Shown: positions 23,501 through 34,769 of the stretch, piece by piece | Layout of the letters: the number at the start of each line of letters is the position of its first letter | Position numbering within the stretch: position 1 is the stretch's first letter | NCBI GenBank assembly: GCA_051294375.1 | Contig: CM119267.1 | Location: 20,585,476-20,649,475 of the forward strand | Reading direction: 5' to 3' | Source of the DNA: Paraspadella gotoi | Taxonomy: Eukaryota; Chaetognatha | Length of the DNA: 64,000 nt | Translations under genes and position numbers: made by a program | The notes under the pieces: model-generated | Seen by the model: only the letters and a program-made list of their open reading frames with translations | The model's database searches: none | What the model was told of the DNA's origin: nothing

Positions 23501-24255
23501 CTTTTCTATTTTTATATTACTTTTATGAAATTGGTACAACCAATATAAAAATTATCCATTCATTTAATAAATAAGCTATCTTGCCCCTGACTTTGGACAG
23601 GCTTTGGTGGTTTAAGGCCTCCATCACTCTTACAAGATAATTACATAGCAGGTCCCTGCAAGCTTTCAATCAAAACTCTCTCACAGTCCCGTTTATTTAC
23701 TCCCAGAGTACCTGGCTTCCCTATCAATGAAGTGGAAAATATTTCAAAGAATGTTTCAATTGTATGAAAAGACCACTCCCTTAAGTATTTACAAACGCGT
23801 CGTACCTATCATAAAGCGATTGATGTCAGGTTTGCGGCAGATGCAATACTCGAGTTTGCCGCCGACGAATGTCGACCTCCGCTCCGCGATCTCGGCGTCC
23901 GCCTCGGCGGTAGGCGAGGGCGTGTTATTCCGCTCCTCGGCGCATTCCGCTTCGCCGGCTTCGATACGAGCGTCGGAAAATTCGTCGCTACGATGACGCA
24001 AATACGTATCAATGACGATGGAGTAGAGGGAGATAAATAAATGGGGATACGATGATCGCGCTATTCTTCTCTATAGAGGATGTTCTCTTCAAGCATCGCC
24101 AGGCAAAAGCGAATTAAAGGAAACTCTCTATCTGCTCACCTGACACTCCCATCGACTCCTCCTGACTTGGCGTGGGAGCCGATCCTCCGCTCCAGCTCGG
24201 AGGCGGACATCGCTTCGTTAAGGTCGATGACGATACTGCTTCGAGGAGACTCCAT
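20573..24255 (-). CDS. CXXC1: CXXC-type zinc finger protein 1 / CFP1 (Set1/COMPASS subunit)
   Basis: CFP1 binds unmethylated CpG and brings the SET1 H3K4 methyltransferase complex to promoters. The start at 24255 gives [16 protein letters not shown]. The PHD finger is split by an intron: [16 protein letters not shown] (about 23815-23870), then [15 protein letters not shown] (about 23430-23475). The CXXC finger [16 protein letters not shown]...CKDMPKFGG...CRRRQC spans about 22700-22950. A D/E-rich segment (22510-22600) and basic linkers follow. The CFP1 C-terminal domain is clear: [22 protein letters not shown] (near 21780-21850), [14 protein letters not shown] (about 21400-21450), YCKRY, and [20 protein letters not shown] (about 21100-21170). 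The protein ends with a poly-Gln stretch and stop at 20573. Introns host repeat C and hairpin repeat A. Confidence 0.95.
22996..23166 (-). mobile_element. Hairpin repeat family A, internally deleted copy in a CXXC1 intron
   Basis: The 171-bp copy begins TGTGGCGGTATATTCACACC and ends CTGTTGCCATA. It matches, on the opposite strand, the 255-bp copy at 62157-62411 but lacks about 85 bp. Both terminal stem-loops are intact (GGCGGT/ACCGCC and GGCAAC/GTTGCC), as is the GATGCCC/GGGCATC stem. It separates the exon ending in the first CXXC residues from its upstream exon. Confidence 0.75.
23526..23771 (-). repeat. Dispersed repeat family C, copy 1 (CXXC1 intron)
   Basis: About 245 bp, over 85% identical by eye to copies at 33210-33459 and 59656-59901 and in the same orientation. 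It begins TGAAATTGGTACAACCAATA and ends near TTGTATGAAAAGA. The complementary strand carries a partial ORF ([20 protein letters not shown]) that is broken by a stop in this copy. It enlarges the intron inside the PHD-finger coding region. Confidence 0.75.
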
Positions 24256-25337
24256 CCCGTCGTAGCGAGAAAATAAGTACGGATATCAAGTTACGAAAAC
24301 ATTAAATTCCACAATCATGTTCCGGTTTTACAAGTATCTGTAAGGGTAATAATAATAATTATAATTAACGTGCAGAAAAAAAATTTAAGTTTGATTCTAC
24401 CAAATTTATCTGGATAATTCTATCATCTTATCTTTTTCTATTACTAGTTCACCAGGTCTTCATTTAAAAAAAAATGCTGCGAAACTCGAGAGTTTTAACG
24501 AAGGGGGTATTAAATGAGTGAAAAAAAAATTGCTAAGAATAATTTTCAAGGATTTGTTTTTCGATGTTACTGATACATAATGAAAGTGAAAATAATGAAA
24601 TCACAGACGGTAAAGTGGTGCATAAAAATTTGCACGCGAGGAAAAGCAGAACTCTTTTTCTAGTTGAAAAAAATGAAAACAAATTCTAATTGTAAAGAAA
24701 TAACTTGGTTTTTGAGCAATGTTGTTCGATACTCTTATTACGAAAACCTCAAGTGACAAACTACGACTATCGTTAATTTTTTTTCTTCCGTGGTAACTTA
24801 CATAAATGCAGTTCAAAATAACTCTTCAAAGGGTGAACAGGATTGAGGAACCGTTACGACTAGAAATTCATATAAAAAATAGCTACGATTGTACGACAAT
24901 GTGCGTCACAATTGCAAAACAGAACCGTAAACCTAAAATCTGTAGAAGAAATTTGATTGAGAAAGATTCTCCGTTTTTTGTTCTTGTTCTTGTTTAACGG
25001 CCGACGTTAGTGACATTTGCGCGAACCTCGATAAAAATGTAGTAATCGCCTTAAAACTGTTGTTCTGATCTCTTTCTTTTTGTTTAGGTCACAAACACAA
25101 GTGGCAAGGCCCAAAAAATCTCGAACTAGATCTACGCTAAAAAGTAAACGCGGCGCAAATCGATTACAACGAGAAAAGGTAAGACTTGGAGCTTTACTCT
25201 ATCTACAATGCAAAACTCTGGAAACATTTGTCCGTTAATTCTACTAGTTTAAATACTCCTCCGGCGTTGTCCGCGATCTCAGCAGTCAATCTCGTTTTTT
25301 CATCGTAATTTAAACTTTGTTCTTTTTCGTTCAATTT
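24256..25337. other. Spacer between GAPVD1 and CXXC1
   Basis: About 1.1 kb of AT-rich DNA. I see no conserved minus-strand coding. One exon-like stretch on the plus strand (25088-25178) is flanked by a good acceptor (tttgtttag) and donor (gtaagact) and would encode a short basic peptide; see findings. The rest is presumed UTR and promoter. Confidence 0.4.
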
Positions 25338-28300
25338 TCAATCCGAGTTTCTTTCCGCCATTTTGTTCCCCATCATTTTGACGAACATGACGGCGCCGGT
25401 GAATTGCGCCCACCAGTATTCCTCCTCCCCGGAGAGTCGCTTTTCGTAAAAAGATGAGACGTACTGAAGCGTCGACAACAGAGATGGCGGGTTCGCTGAA
25501 ACGAGAGAGTCGCGAGTATAAGAATTGGGAATTTAATTGAAAAGCTACGATTTACTCACCTTTAATTAGGACATAGATCAGAACTGGAACGATGTCGTCG
25601 GCTCCCGGAGCCGAACCTTGACTGGCCATCTGTCAAGAGAAAAGGAAGGGAGGTCGTTATAAATTTATTGCGTTCGGATAACATTAACGAACCCGGCAAA
25701 CTTACTTTGAGCAAGTTTTGGATAACGTGGCAACATCTGACGACACATTGAACTTTGTCACGCGGGGTTTTGTAAGCGTTGATGGTAATTATTTCCATCT
25801 GCGCCGAAGGCCAAGGACATTCCGAGTGGAAGGCCTAAAGGTTGTAACATTATTTTACTTTTAAACTTTACAAAACTCGAAAATGTTTGCCCGTTTAGAA
25901 AACACTTTAAACCTTAGGAATGGCAAGCTCCTGACTGTTAGGCGATATATCCTTAGAAAGGCGGTCGATGTGATCACGCATGGCGTCGTCGCGATTGACG
26001 TCTGCGTCGCCGTTGGGATAAAGCGCCGCCGAGTAGATTCGCCCCATTAGGTTGCGTTCCACGGAAAGGCGCGCCTCCTCGAGCTGGGCCTCGCTCGTCA
26101 CTTGCCTTAATTACATTATTGTTCAATTAAAAAAATAAATCAACGTAATAACTAATTTATTAACATATTTAATCGACCACCTACCAAGTGTTGTCTCGGT
26201 CCATTTCGGCGTAGAGAAAGGCCAGCATCTGCTCGACGTACGACACCTTCTCGTCCATGACGGAGAGGCGCTGGAACTCGTTGATGAATTTAAGGAGAGG
26301 TCGGTCAAAGCGCTCGAGAAACTGGCGGACGCAGAGAGCGATGAAGTGCTTCCCGATCGTCTGCTTGTCGCACTGGACTCGCTCTCCTGAAGCGAATTTA
26401 TGTTTTTATATTTTCTATTCTTCAAAATCCGATACAACGATTAACAACATTGAGTGATTAAAACGTTGACTAACCCAAGTGCCTAAGGTGCGCCAACGTA
26501 GACAATTGGTTTTGCTGCGTTTGCACCAAGTAGGCAACGTAAATGGCGCGTTGATGGTAGTCTTCTTGGATACTGTAAAAGGCGTAAAATGAATGAAAAA
26601 CCATGAAAACATTTGTATAAGAAAACTCTTTCCAAACCTCTGAACGAGTTTGACGCAGGCGGAGTTGTCGAACCGCCTCACGCATCTCAGAGTTTCGTTC
26701 AGTTGGGCCACGAGATCCTTGTCCCCGAGGTTGATGGCTTCCGCGAGTTGTACCTGAGATTTTTATATCAATAAAATTCGGTAAAGAAATCGAAAGAGCT
26801 ATCAAAAATGATTTCGAACTTACTTTTAGATAAGTAATCAAATAACTCTCCTGTACTTCGTCTGTTTTGCCCGACCCTCCGGGCATGCCACTGGAAAAAG
26901 TCATCAAACTGGGAAGGGTGTGGTAGTCTGCCGATGCCAAAACCATCCTGGGATTTAAATATTGAATTTTTAAAGGTTTTAACTAATGATACTTGTTTTT
27001 AATTCTCTCATTTTGCAACAATGACGCAACATGCAATCTGATACACTTAGGCCTTTCACGTATAAACGCGTGAAGAAGCCTACCTCAATTTTCTTTTCGC
27101 GTCGGCAAAAGCGGGACACCCTTCGACGTTGTAAGGATCATAGTAGACCGTGGATTCGTCGTCCAAAGACTGACGAGCATGGGTCGCAGAATCCTGAGGA
27201 AAGATGAAAATTATTCTTCACCTCTTAGACGACAATTTAACAAACAAACAAAGCAATCTCCTACCGAAGTGTCCACCAATGTGTGGAAGCGCTCCCTTTT
27301 GTTGGGGGATCGATACTTTTCGAGAATGGAGTCGGATGTCTCGTCAGCCGCTTCCTCAGTAGAGGAAGACGATTTGATGAAACTGGAACCGTTTTCGCCG
27401 TGGACTGTAAAGGAAACCAAGGAGCGTCGAATAATAAGGATAAAACGAATCAAAAAAGAAAACGACATTAAAAAGTAAACAAACCAGTTGCTTCGTCGCT
27501 GCCCCCAAGAGCATTATCCTCAACTCGCTCGTCATTTCTCGTGACGCTCCGCTTCTGCAGGGGCTTTATCCCCTTGAAGCTCGGAATCTTAAAGTTGGGA
27601 ATTTTTTTGAGAAACGCGGGTTTGCCTAATAAGACGTAAAAATAAACAGAATTAAGACCAACCCTTTGGTTCGTAAAAATAAGATAAAAGGCAGTTTTTT
27701 CTCACCAAAAGGTCCGTCGCTATCTCCGGCGCGGAATGGCGATCCACCCTCGTTAAAGGAGTAGCTCTTAGGAATAGCGCCGCCGACGACGCCGCCCGCG
27801 TGCGAGGCGACGACAACGGTGGTAGCACCAGTTGAACCCGGGGCACCGGTGTCGCCCAGCGAAACCAGCATTTTCGGACTCGAACTGAGACGATCGGCGA
27901 TTCTAGCAGCGGCGGCCGCTGCATCGCGTTTTGGTCCATTGACGGAGGAGTCCGCATCGTCGGTGGGGGAAAATAAAAGGGAAGCGATGTTGGAGGACTC
28001 CGAGCGACTCTTTGATGCGGTCGAAAGAACCACAGTGGAAGAGGAGCTAACATAAAAAAAAAAACCAAACTGAAAAAAAAAAACTGAAAAAAATGGGAAA
28101 ATGATCTGGATTAAACTCACCTCGCGCCGACTCCAGGGTCTGCTTCTGAAAGGCTCTCCTCTCCGCGAGGTGTCGCAGAAGCTGGTCGTTCTGCCGGTTT
28201 CGTGTAAAACAACATTGAAGAAAAAATCGGAAAAAAATCTTTACAGGAAAAGAGACTCACCGTTGCCGGAAAAACCATTTTGAATCGCATCCGCCTCCAA

Positions 28301-31300
28301 ATCGCTGGAACTCAATGGATCGAAGACCGAGAGGGCATCGTCGAGCCTAAAGGTGCTTCGTCTCGAAGAAACCGCCAAATCGACGCCGAGATTGAGCGAT
28401 GTCGCGATTCCGTCGACGAGGACGGCGAGTTGATTCTGCGACGTAGCGGACGACGACGTCCCTGTTCCCGCGCTGTGGCCTGAGAGGGATTTGGTGAGTC
28501 GGGTTAGGATAAGAAACCATATCCTCCAGGGTTTCCTCAGTTACTTACCCGATAAGCTGGAAGACGTGGAACCCGTGGGTGAGACCAACGACGATTGAGC
28601 GGCCGTCGACGGGGGTGCCGGAGCAGACGTCGCCGAATCATTCGAATCCAGGGAATCTTTGGGCGAGGCTGTGGTTTTAAAGCATAACAGAAAAAGATAC
28701 AACGGAAATCGTTAAACCGTGGCCCGATGTATAGCACACCTTGAAAAGGATCGCGGAGAGCGACCGACGAAGGATCTGGAGTAGACGCCGTCTTGTGACC
28801 CTTTGATCTCCGACGGAATTGAGCCGTTTCTCCTTTGTTGTTCACCATTCTTAAAGAAAGAAAAGAATAGAAAAATCCAAATAGGCTCTCTGCAAAATGT
28901 TGCGAACAGCGTATGACCGTAATTAATGTTTCTAACAGAGGGATATCTCTGTTGTGATGATGGTTACCCTGATTATACATGACAAATCAATCTGCTACAT
29001 GTTTACCGGTTGATGTCCGAAGAGAAAGGGTCGAACGCTCTTAGCACCGAATCGTTTCTGGGTTCAGCGGTGGGAGCATCGCGCGACCGACCGCCGTGGG
29101 GATGGTGATGATGGTAGTGGTGGGCTACGATGGGCGTGGATAAAAGAATTAAAATAAAGATCCGTGACCCCCCCCCCCGATCAAAAGCGAACAATCGCGA
29201 CTCACTCTTTGATTTTCGCGAGGTCGGGGTCGACGTATGCCCCTCTTCCACCGTCGAAGAGACGGAGAGGGAGGGAAGCGGCTGCCCGGCCGAGAAGAAT
29301 CCCGCGCCGCTCGAAGTGTTGCTGCCGGGCGAATAACCCGTTCCGGCGCCGGAAGTTGAGGACGAGGCCGGCCCGGCGAACGCCCGAGAAGCGCCGGCGG
29401 ATCCGGCGTCGCCGAGAGAACTAGAGGTCGGGGCGTCGCCGGCGACGCCGGTGTCCTCGGAACCGGGAGAGTCGTCGTTGTCCTGGCATTTGGGATTTGG
29501 CATTACGTATTACATAACAAACTCTCGCAGCAAATATCGACTCATTTTCTCACCTGGCCAAGCGTTCTCTGCATTCCGCCAGTTAACTCTTCTTGACTGA
29601 GGCTTCTCCCGCTTCGGCCAGAGATGGAGCCTTCGTCGAGCTCCTTTAATTCGTTGAGCCGCTCCTGCGTCTCGACTTCGCCGCGTCCGTATTCAGAGTC
29701 GGACGCAAGGACGTCCGTGCTCCACGCTTCTGAGCATGCGTCAACACGGTCTAAACCTGATAAAAAAAAAAAACGATTTTCACTAATATACCAGCTAACA
29801 AGACCAAAGAAATAAACATGGAAGCGCTTCTTACCAGATCCCACTTCAAGCAGCCCATGTGGCAGCACCTCCTCCACTATTTCCTCTAACCTCTCCAACT
29901 GGCTGCTCTCGGGAGGCTCAGAAAAATCACTGGCAACCACGTCCGTACTCCAAGAATCTGTGTCAAATACAAACGAATACAAAGTAATAAATACTTATAT
30001 GCGTTAAAAATTATTATCTAAAGGCATTCAGCCACACATTCCACAAACCGGAAATGACTGATTTAGTCTCGTTTTCGTCCAGCAGCGTCCTAATCTCGAA
30101 CTTGTAGAAGGATTCGGAAATGTCCTGCTTCTGCTTCTTAAAGGTTCCGGGAATGTCTTGTCGACCTTCGGGAATGGGAGCCTCTGAGCCTTCGACCTGA
30201 AGGAGAGAAAGAATCTACGGACTACAGTTGTAAAAGTTTCGGCAAGGGGAAAAATATTATCAGTTTCCCTTACCTGCGACAAGGGCGTGTCCCGGCCGGA
30301 AACGTTGGGCGTTCCGCGGCCGCTAACGTTGGCGCTAATCATATCGCTCAGGTTGTCGTTATCATTGCAGTTGGCCTCAAGATCGATGGAAGAGGCAACG
30401 CTCTGATTGGATGCTCCCGCTTCGGATATCGCTTCCAGATTGTATTCGGAAGGACAACCCCCTGTTTGGATGAAGAAGTGGAGAAGCGAAAAAAAAAAGC
30501 TGAAATGGATTAAAAACGGTGAATTGGAAAATGATAACTTTAAGGTAAAATTTAAAAAAAAAGCATTGACAAGTTTCACAGTACTACGCTTCTTTCCTCA
30601 CCCGCGTCGATAGAGTCGTGATCTCCGTGGGAGAAGGAAAAGCGCGTCCTCTTTTCGACGGACTCGACGGTGGAGGAGGCCATCGACGCCGTCTCGTCGA
30701 CCCCGCCCATTGATTCCCCGGCGATGTTCAGAGGTTGAGGTAAAACTGTGGTGTGAGAGCCGGAATGATGATTATGAATAAGATTAACAAAGATCTCTCA
30801 TATCTCACCTGAGCGCGTTGTAGCGGTGACTGTAGCGTTGGAGTCTCGATTGCGGTAGGCTTTGGTCGGCTCGCTTCGCTGTCGTTGGTGATTGGAATGT
30901 AGCGTCAAGACTTTCGTCTCGGAGAGCATGCCTTTAAATAAGGTAAGAGCACGAGTACAAATAACGATGGGATCGTAAAACGTCATCGCAATCACGGAGT
31001 ATAATCATTATTAGAAAAATTGGAGAAAACTGATGATGATGATGATGGAATAGAAATATATTAGTCTTGAGATGATCTTCTTCACAGAATTGTCTCCATC
31101 ATACATGGCAAACATTATTTCGCTTCGAGCACATTTTTTTTTCAAATATAATAAATATCGAGCGGGCTGAAGCAAAAGAATCTCAGTGAAGAGGCTCACC
31201 GGGAACGTCGCTTCTGCTCCCGCTTCCGATCGGGATTGTCAGCACCTCGGAATCCATCCTTTCGTTTTGATTTGTTGTGTTTGTGCCTGAAATGGAGAGG

Positions 31301-34300
31301 AACAGTGATTTAAAATTATTTTTAGGAGGGGGGGGGGAAATAATCTTCAACCAACCGTCCCCGGAGACGGCGGAGCCATCATCCGCGGCGTTGTGCTGAT
31401 GCTGCAGACTTCCTGGACTCGACTGGACAGCGCCGAGTTTCGATCTCGACTTCTTTCCTCCAGACGACGACGCCGGTTTTCGCGGCGTCACGAGCGGAGA
31501 GGAGGAGGGCGAGTGGCCGGGCGTCGAGTTCGTTCCGTGAAGAAAATGAGAGCCTTGCAAGATTGAAGTCAAAAGTCACGATTTCTTTCTTGACAGCTTT
31601 ACTTTTTTCTTCCCCCCCCCCGCTTACCTGTAGACGGCGCGAGGGCGGATGCGACTTGAAGATGATCCGGCAGCGTTTCTGGAAGTCCAGATATTAAGCT
31701 CTCTACGTGGATTCGTTCCTATAGAAAGGAGAAAAAATATTTATTAAGTCACTAATATCAGGAAAAGAAAAGAAAATTTCAAGCCAAACCGGCGAGGCGT
31801 CGGGAAAGGCGGAGGAGATGGAGCGAAAAAAATGCAGCAGAATTCCGAGTTCTTGCGCGGTCATGAGCACCGCGGATCGGGTCGACCCGGCGTCGCCTGT
31901 TGGATAAACGGTAAAATAAAGCCGACTTATCGATTCTCTGGTCCCCCCCAATACTACTAACCTTGCGCTGCGCTTCCCCTTCCTGCTTCGAACGGCGCCG
32001 CGGGTGCCTGCCCATCGACAACATTGGAATCCAAAAGGCCCTCGATCATCAGGCTCAGAGAATTCGCCTGACGGAAAAGGTAAGTCGGTATAAATAGAAG
32101 CAAGCGCATCCAACAAGGACTCGAATAAAGAAACTCACTTGAAACTTGGAGTAAAGATCTCTGACTTTGGGATCGATGTCCTCTCGTTTCGAGACGACGA
32201 GAACTTGTAAAATTTGAGCCACTTGCATCAGGTTGTGTCTGTAAACATTTTTTCTCGTTTAAAAAAGTTTTAAAAAGNNNNNNNNNNAAGTACTGAAGAG
32301 AGAAAATTGGGATACGTCATTTTTCCTACCTGGAAATGTAGGAGATGGAGATGTTGTCGGTGATGCCGAGGGGTTCCGGGTCGCAGATAGCAGGGCAGAT
32401 AAAAAGCGAAAACACGAGATCCGCGCAGACTGCCAACGCCTCCGACTTGAAGTAAGAAGAATTTACGAAGAACAATAATGGTAATTTACTCTGCTGAACT
32501 TATTTAAAACTTACCTGATTCGTACCCCCGCCTTTTTTCAATATTACGGCGTAGAGATGGTTTACCAATATGCGTATGCTCTGAAAAAAAAAAAAAAATT
32601 ATAAGCATTGATCAATTGAAATATAATTCAATACTACGAACATAGTAAAATAATTTTTTTTTTATACCTGCGGAAAGCAATACATGTTGCTCTTGATGCA
32701 CTGGATGAATCTGTTGGCAAAGAGAAAAAGTTTGTTGGTCGTGAATTCTCTATACTTGGCGACGCGGCCGGCGTGATCGGCGGCGTCGGGCCGGCCGAAC
32801 CGCCGAAGGCGCTCTTGTGGGGGGAAACGGACGAACGCCTTGTCCGGGTCGATGTCGTAAAACCTTGAAATAAAAATGATAGGCGAAAGTAAAAATTTTT
32901 AAAGAAACAAATTTTTTTTGCATCATTTTCGCTCAAGAGAAAACGGAGATTGAAACCAAAATTCTTTAAAAGGGAAGCAGCTTCAAGAAATCTAACCATT
33001 CATCGTCCATAAGTATCCTCATGATTGGTTCGTAAAGAGAGGCGGTAAGGAAGAGTTTGGCGGCGTAAAGCGATTCCGAAAAGAGCTTGAAGGTGATGTG
33101 GAAGGCGGTGCTGCTCTTTCGAATCAATCGTCGAGGGTCAGAGGACGCAGGGACCTGTTTCATTTAAACGAAATAAGAATTAGAGTCTGGATGAGAGTCG
33201 TCATTAGGTAATGAAATTGGTACAACCAGTATAAAAATTATCCATTCATTTAATAAATAAACTATCTTGCCCCCGACTTTGGACAGGTTTTGGTGGTTTA
33301 AGGCCTCCATCGCTCTTACAAGATAATGACATAGTATGTCGCTGCAGGCTTTCAATCAAGACTCTCTCACAGTCTCTTTTATTCACTCCCAGAGTACCTG
33401 GCTTCCCTATCAATGAAGTGGTATAATGTTTCAAAGAATGTTTTAATTGTATGAAAAGATTAGGTTTCGTACCTGCAGCCGAATAATTTCCGATAATAGG
33501 CAGAGCATCAGGTTTTCGTCCTCGGCCAGCAAGCAGCTGTTGTAAAGTGACGTGACGATGACCCTCGCGACGGATAAAAGCCCGCCGGAGATGGTCCCGG
33601 GCGGCAACGCGCTCTCGCCCTGAGAGGAACACGAATATGGTAATTGTGCATGACTTTGACATTCATTATTCAAAAAATTATTTGTGTCACCTTGACCAAA
33701 GCCAGCGCCAACGCTTTGGGGCTGTGACGAAATCTCTCTAATGCTTCGCCGTAACGGCTAACGTCAGCGTGACCCAACGATCGGTAAGCGTCTACGAACT
33801 TGACGGCTTCGATCGTATTTGATCTGAGGTAAATTTAATTAAATAATATTTACCCAATTTAAAAAAAAAAACATCTCATTTGCTAAAAAAGAAAAGAACT
33901 TACCTTTGCACGCAAGAAGCGGGTGACGTTGAAGAGTGCATAGTTTCGGAATTCTGTCGCTGATGGGCGCAGACCCAAACCTAGAGAAAAGGCACACTCG
34001 TTAAAAAAGCAAAGACCCTAACCTCTCATAAAAAAAGAGAAGACGTAATTTTCATAAGTCTGACCTGTTGCGCCAAGCCCTGAGACTGCCGCGAGACCTC
34101 CTCATGAAGTTGAACCAACTGACGTTTGGTGTTTTGCACGTAGAGCGTCTCTCGTTTGAGGTGCGCCGAAAGTTTGAGGAGGTCTTCGACGAGGGAGGAA
34201 GAGGAGGATCCGGCGGACGACGACGCCGAGGAGGAGACGGGATGGCCGAGGGCGGATGGAGGGTTGGGAGGAGGAAACGTCGGGCCCGGAGGACCGGGCG

Positions 34301-34331
34301 CAGGCGGCCCCGTGCCCGAGAAGGGCTGCAT
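25338..34331 (-). CDS. GAPVD1: GTPase-activating protein and VPS9 domain protein 1 (RME-6), Rab5 regulator
   Basis: GAPVD1/RME-6 works on clathrin-coated and early endocytic membranes, with an N-terminal RasGAP-like domain and a C-terminal VPS9 domain that activates Rab5. The start at 34331 ([15 protein letters not shown]) precedes a Pro/Ser-rich leader and [20 protein letters not shown]. The GAP region spans about 33900-31700 and includes [33 protein letters not shown] and the GAP-like signature [14 protein letters not shown] (about 32370-32420). A long Ser/Gly/Pro-rich, weakly conserved middle runs to about 27100. The helical bundle plus VPS9 domain occupies about 26950-25338: [58 protein letters not shown] and [18 protein letters not shown]. 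Introns are mostly about 50-100 bp; one is enlarged by repeat C and one contains the N gap. Many small middle exons are approximate. Confidence 0.92.
32278..32287. other. Assembly gap (10 N)
   Basis: Ten undetermined bases lie in a GAPVD1 intron, just upstream of the exon encoding [14 protein letters not shown] on the minus strand. It is probably a scaffold join of unknown true length and does not interrupt coding sequence that I can see. Confidence 0.95.
33210..33459 (-). repeat. Dispersed repeat family C, copy 2 (GAPVD1 intron)
   Basis: A 250-bp copy flanked by the hexamer TTAGGT on both sides (33204-33209 and 33460-33465), a likely target-site duplication. It sits in a roughly 320-bp intron whose neighbours are mostly 50-100 bp. 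The minus strand keeps an open frame reading [20 protein letters not shown], then [12 protein letters not shown] and [11 protein letters not shown]. Confidence 0.78.
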
Positions 34332-34769
34332 AGTTTGTGTTTTTTTTTTAAATATGTATCAACGCTAAATATTACTCTCAGTTATGTTTTTCGCTTCCAC
34401 TCTCGATCGAGTTTTCCAATTTCTCATTTTCGATCACCACCCGCGAAAAAAGACTTCCGGACAGACACAAACCATGTTTAGTTTTTTAGCTGTGTATAAG
34501 TGATGGCAAAAAATGTTTTATAAGAAACAATGTTAACGATTTTTGTACGTATTTTAGTCAGAAACGAGAATGCAACGCAAAATTTTATTTCAATACAGTT
34601 CACTTAAAAGTCATCATAGTCCATACTCCATAGTATGAAACGTAAACAGATGACGGTTTAACGTATAGTTTTCTGAAAAGTACGAAATAGCATTAGAATA
34701 ATGGGGCGGAAAAAATCACAGATTAGAAGACAAAAACATTTAATCAGCTGCTAGCTTTGAAGTAGATTA
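34332..34769. other. Spacer upstream of GAPVD1, downstream of the orphan gene
   Basis: About 440 bp of AT-rich sequence with no ORF or repeat that I can support. It would hold the GAPVD1 promoter/5' UTR and the 3' UTR of the intronless gene ending at 34770. Confidence 0.5.
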
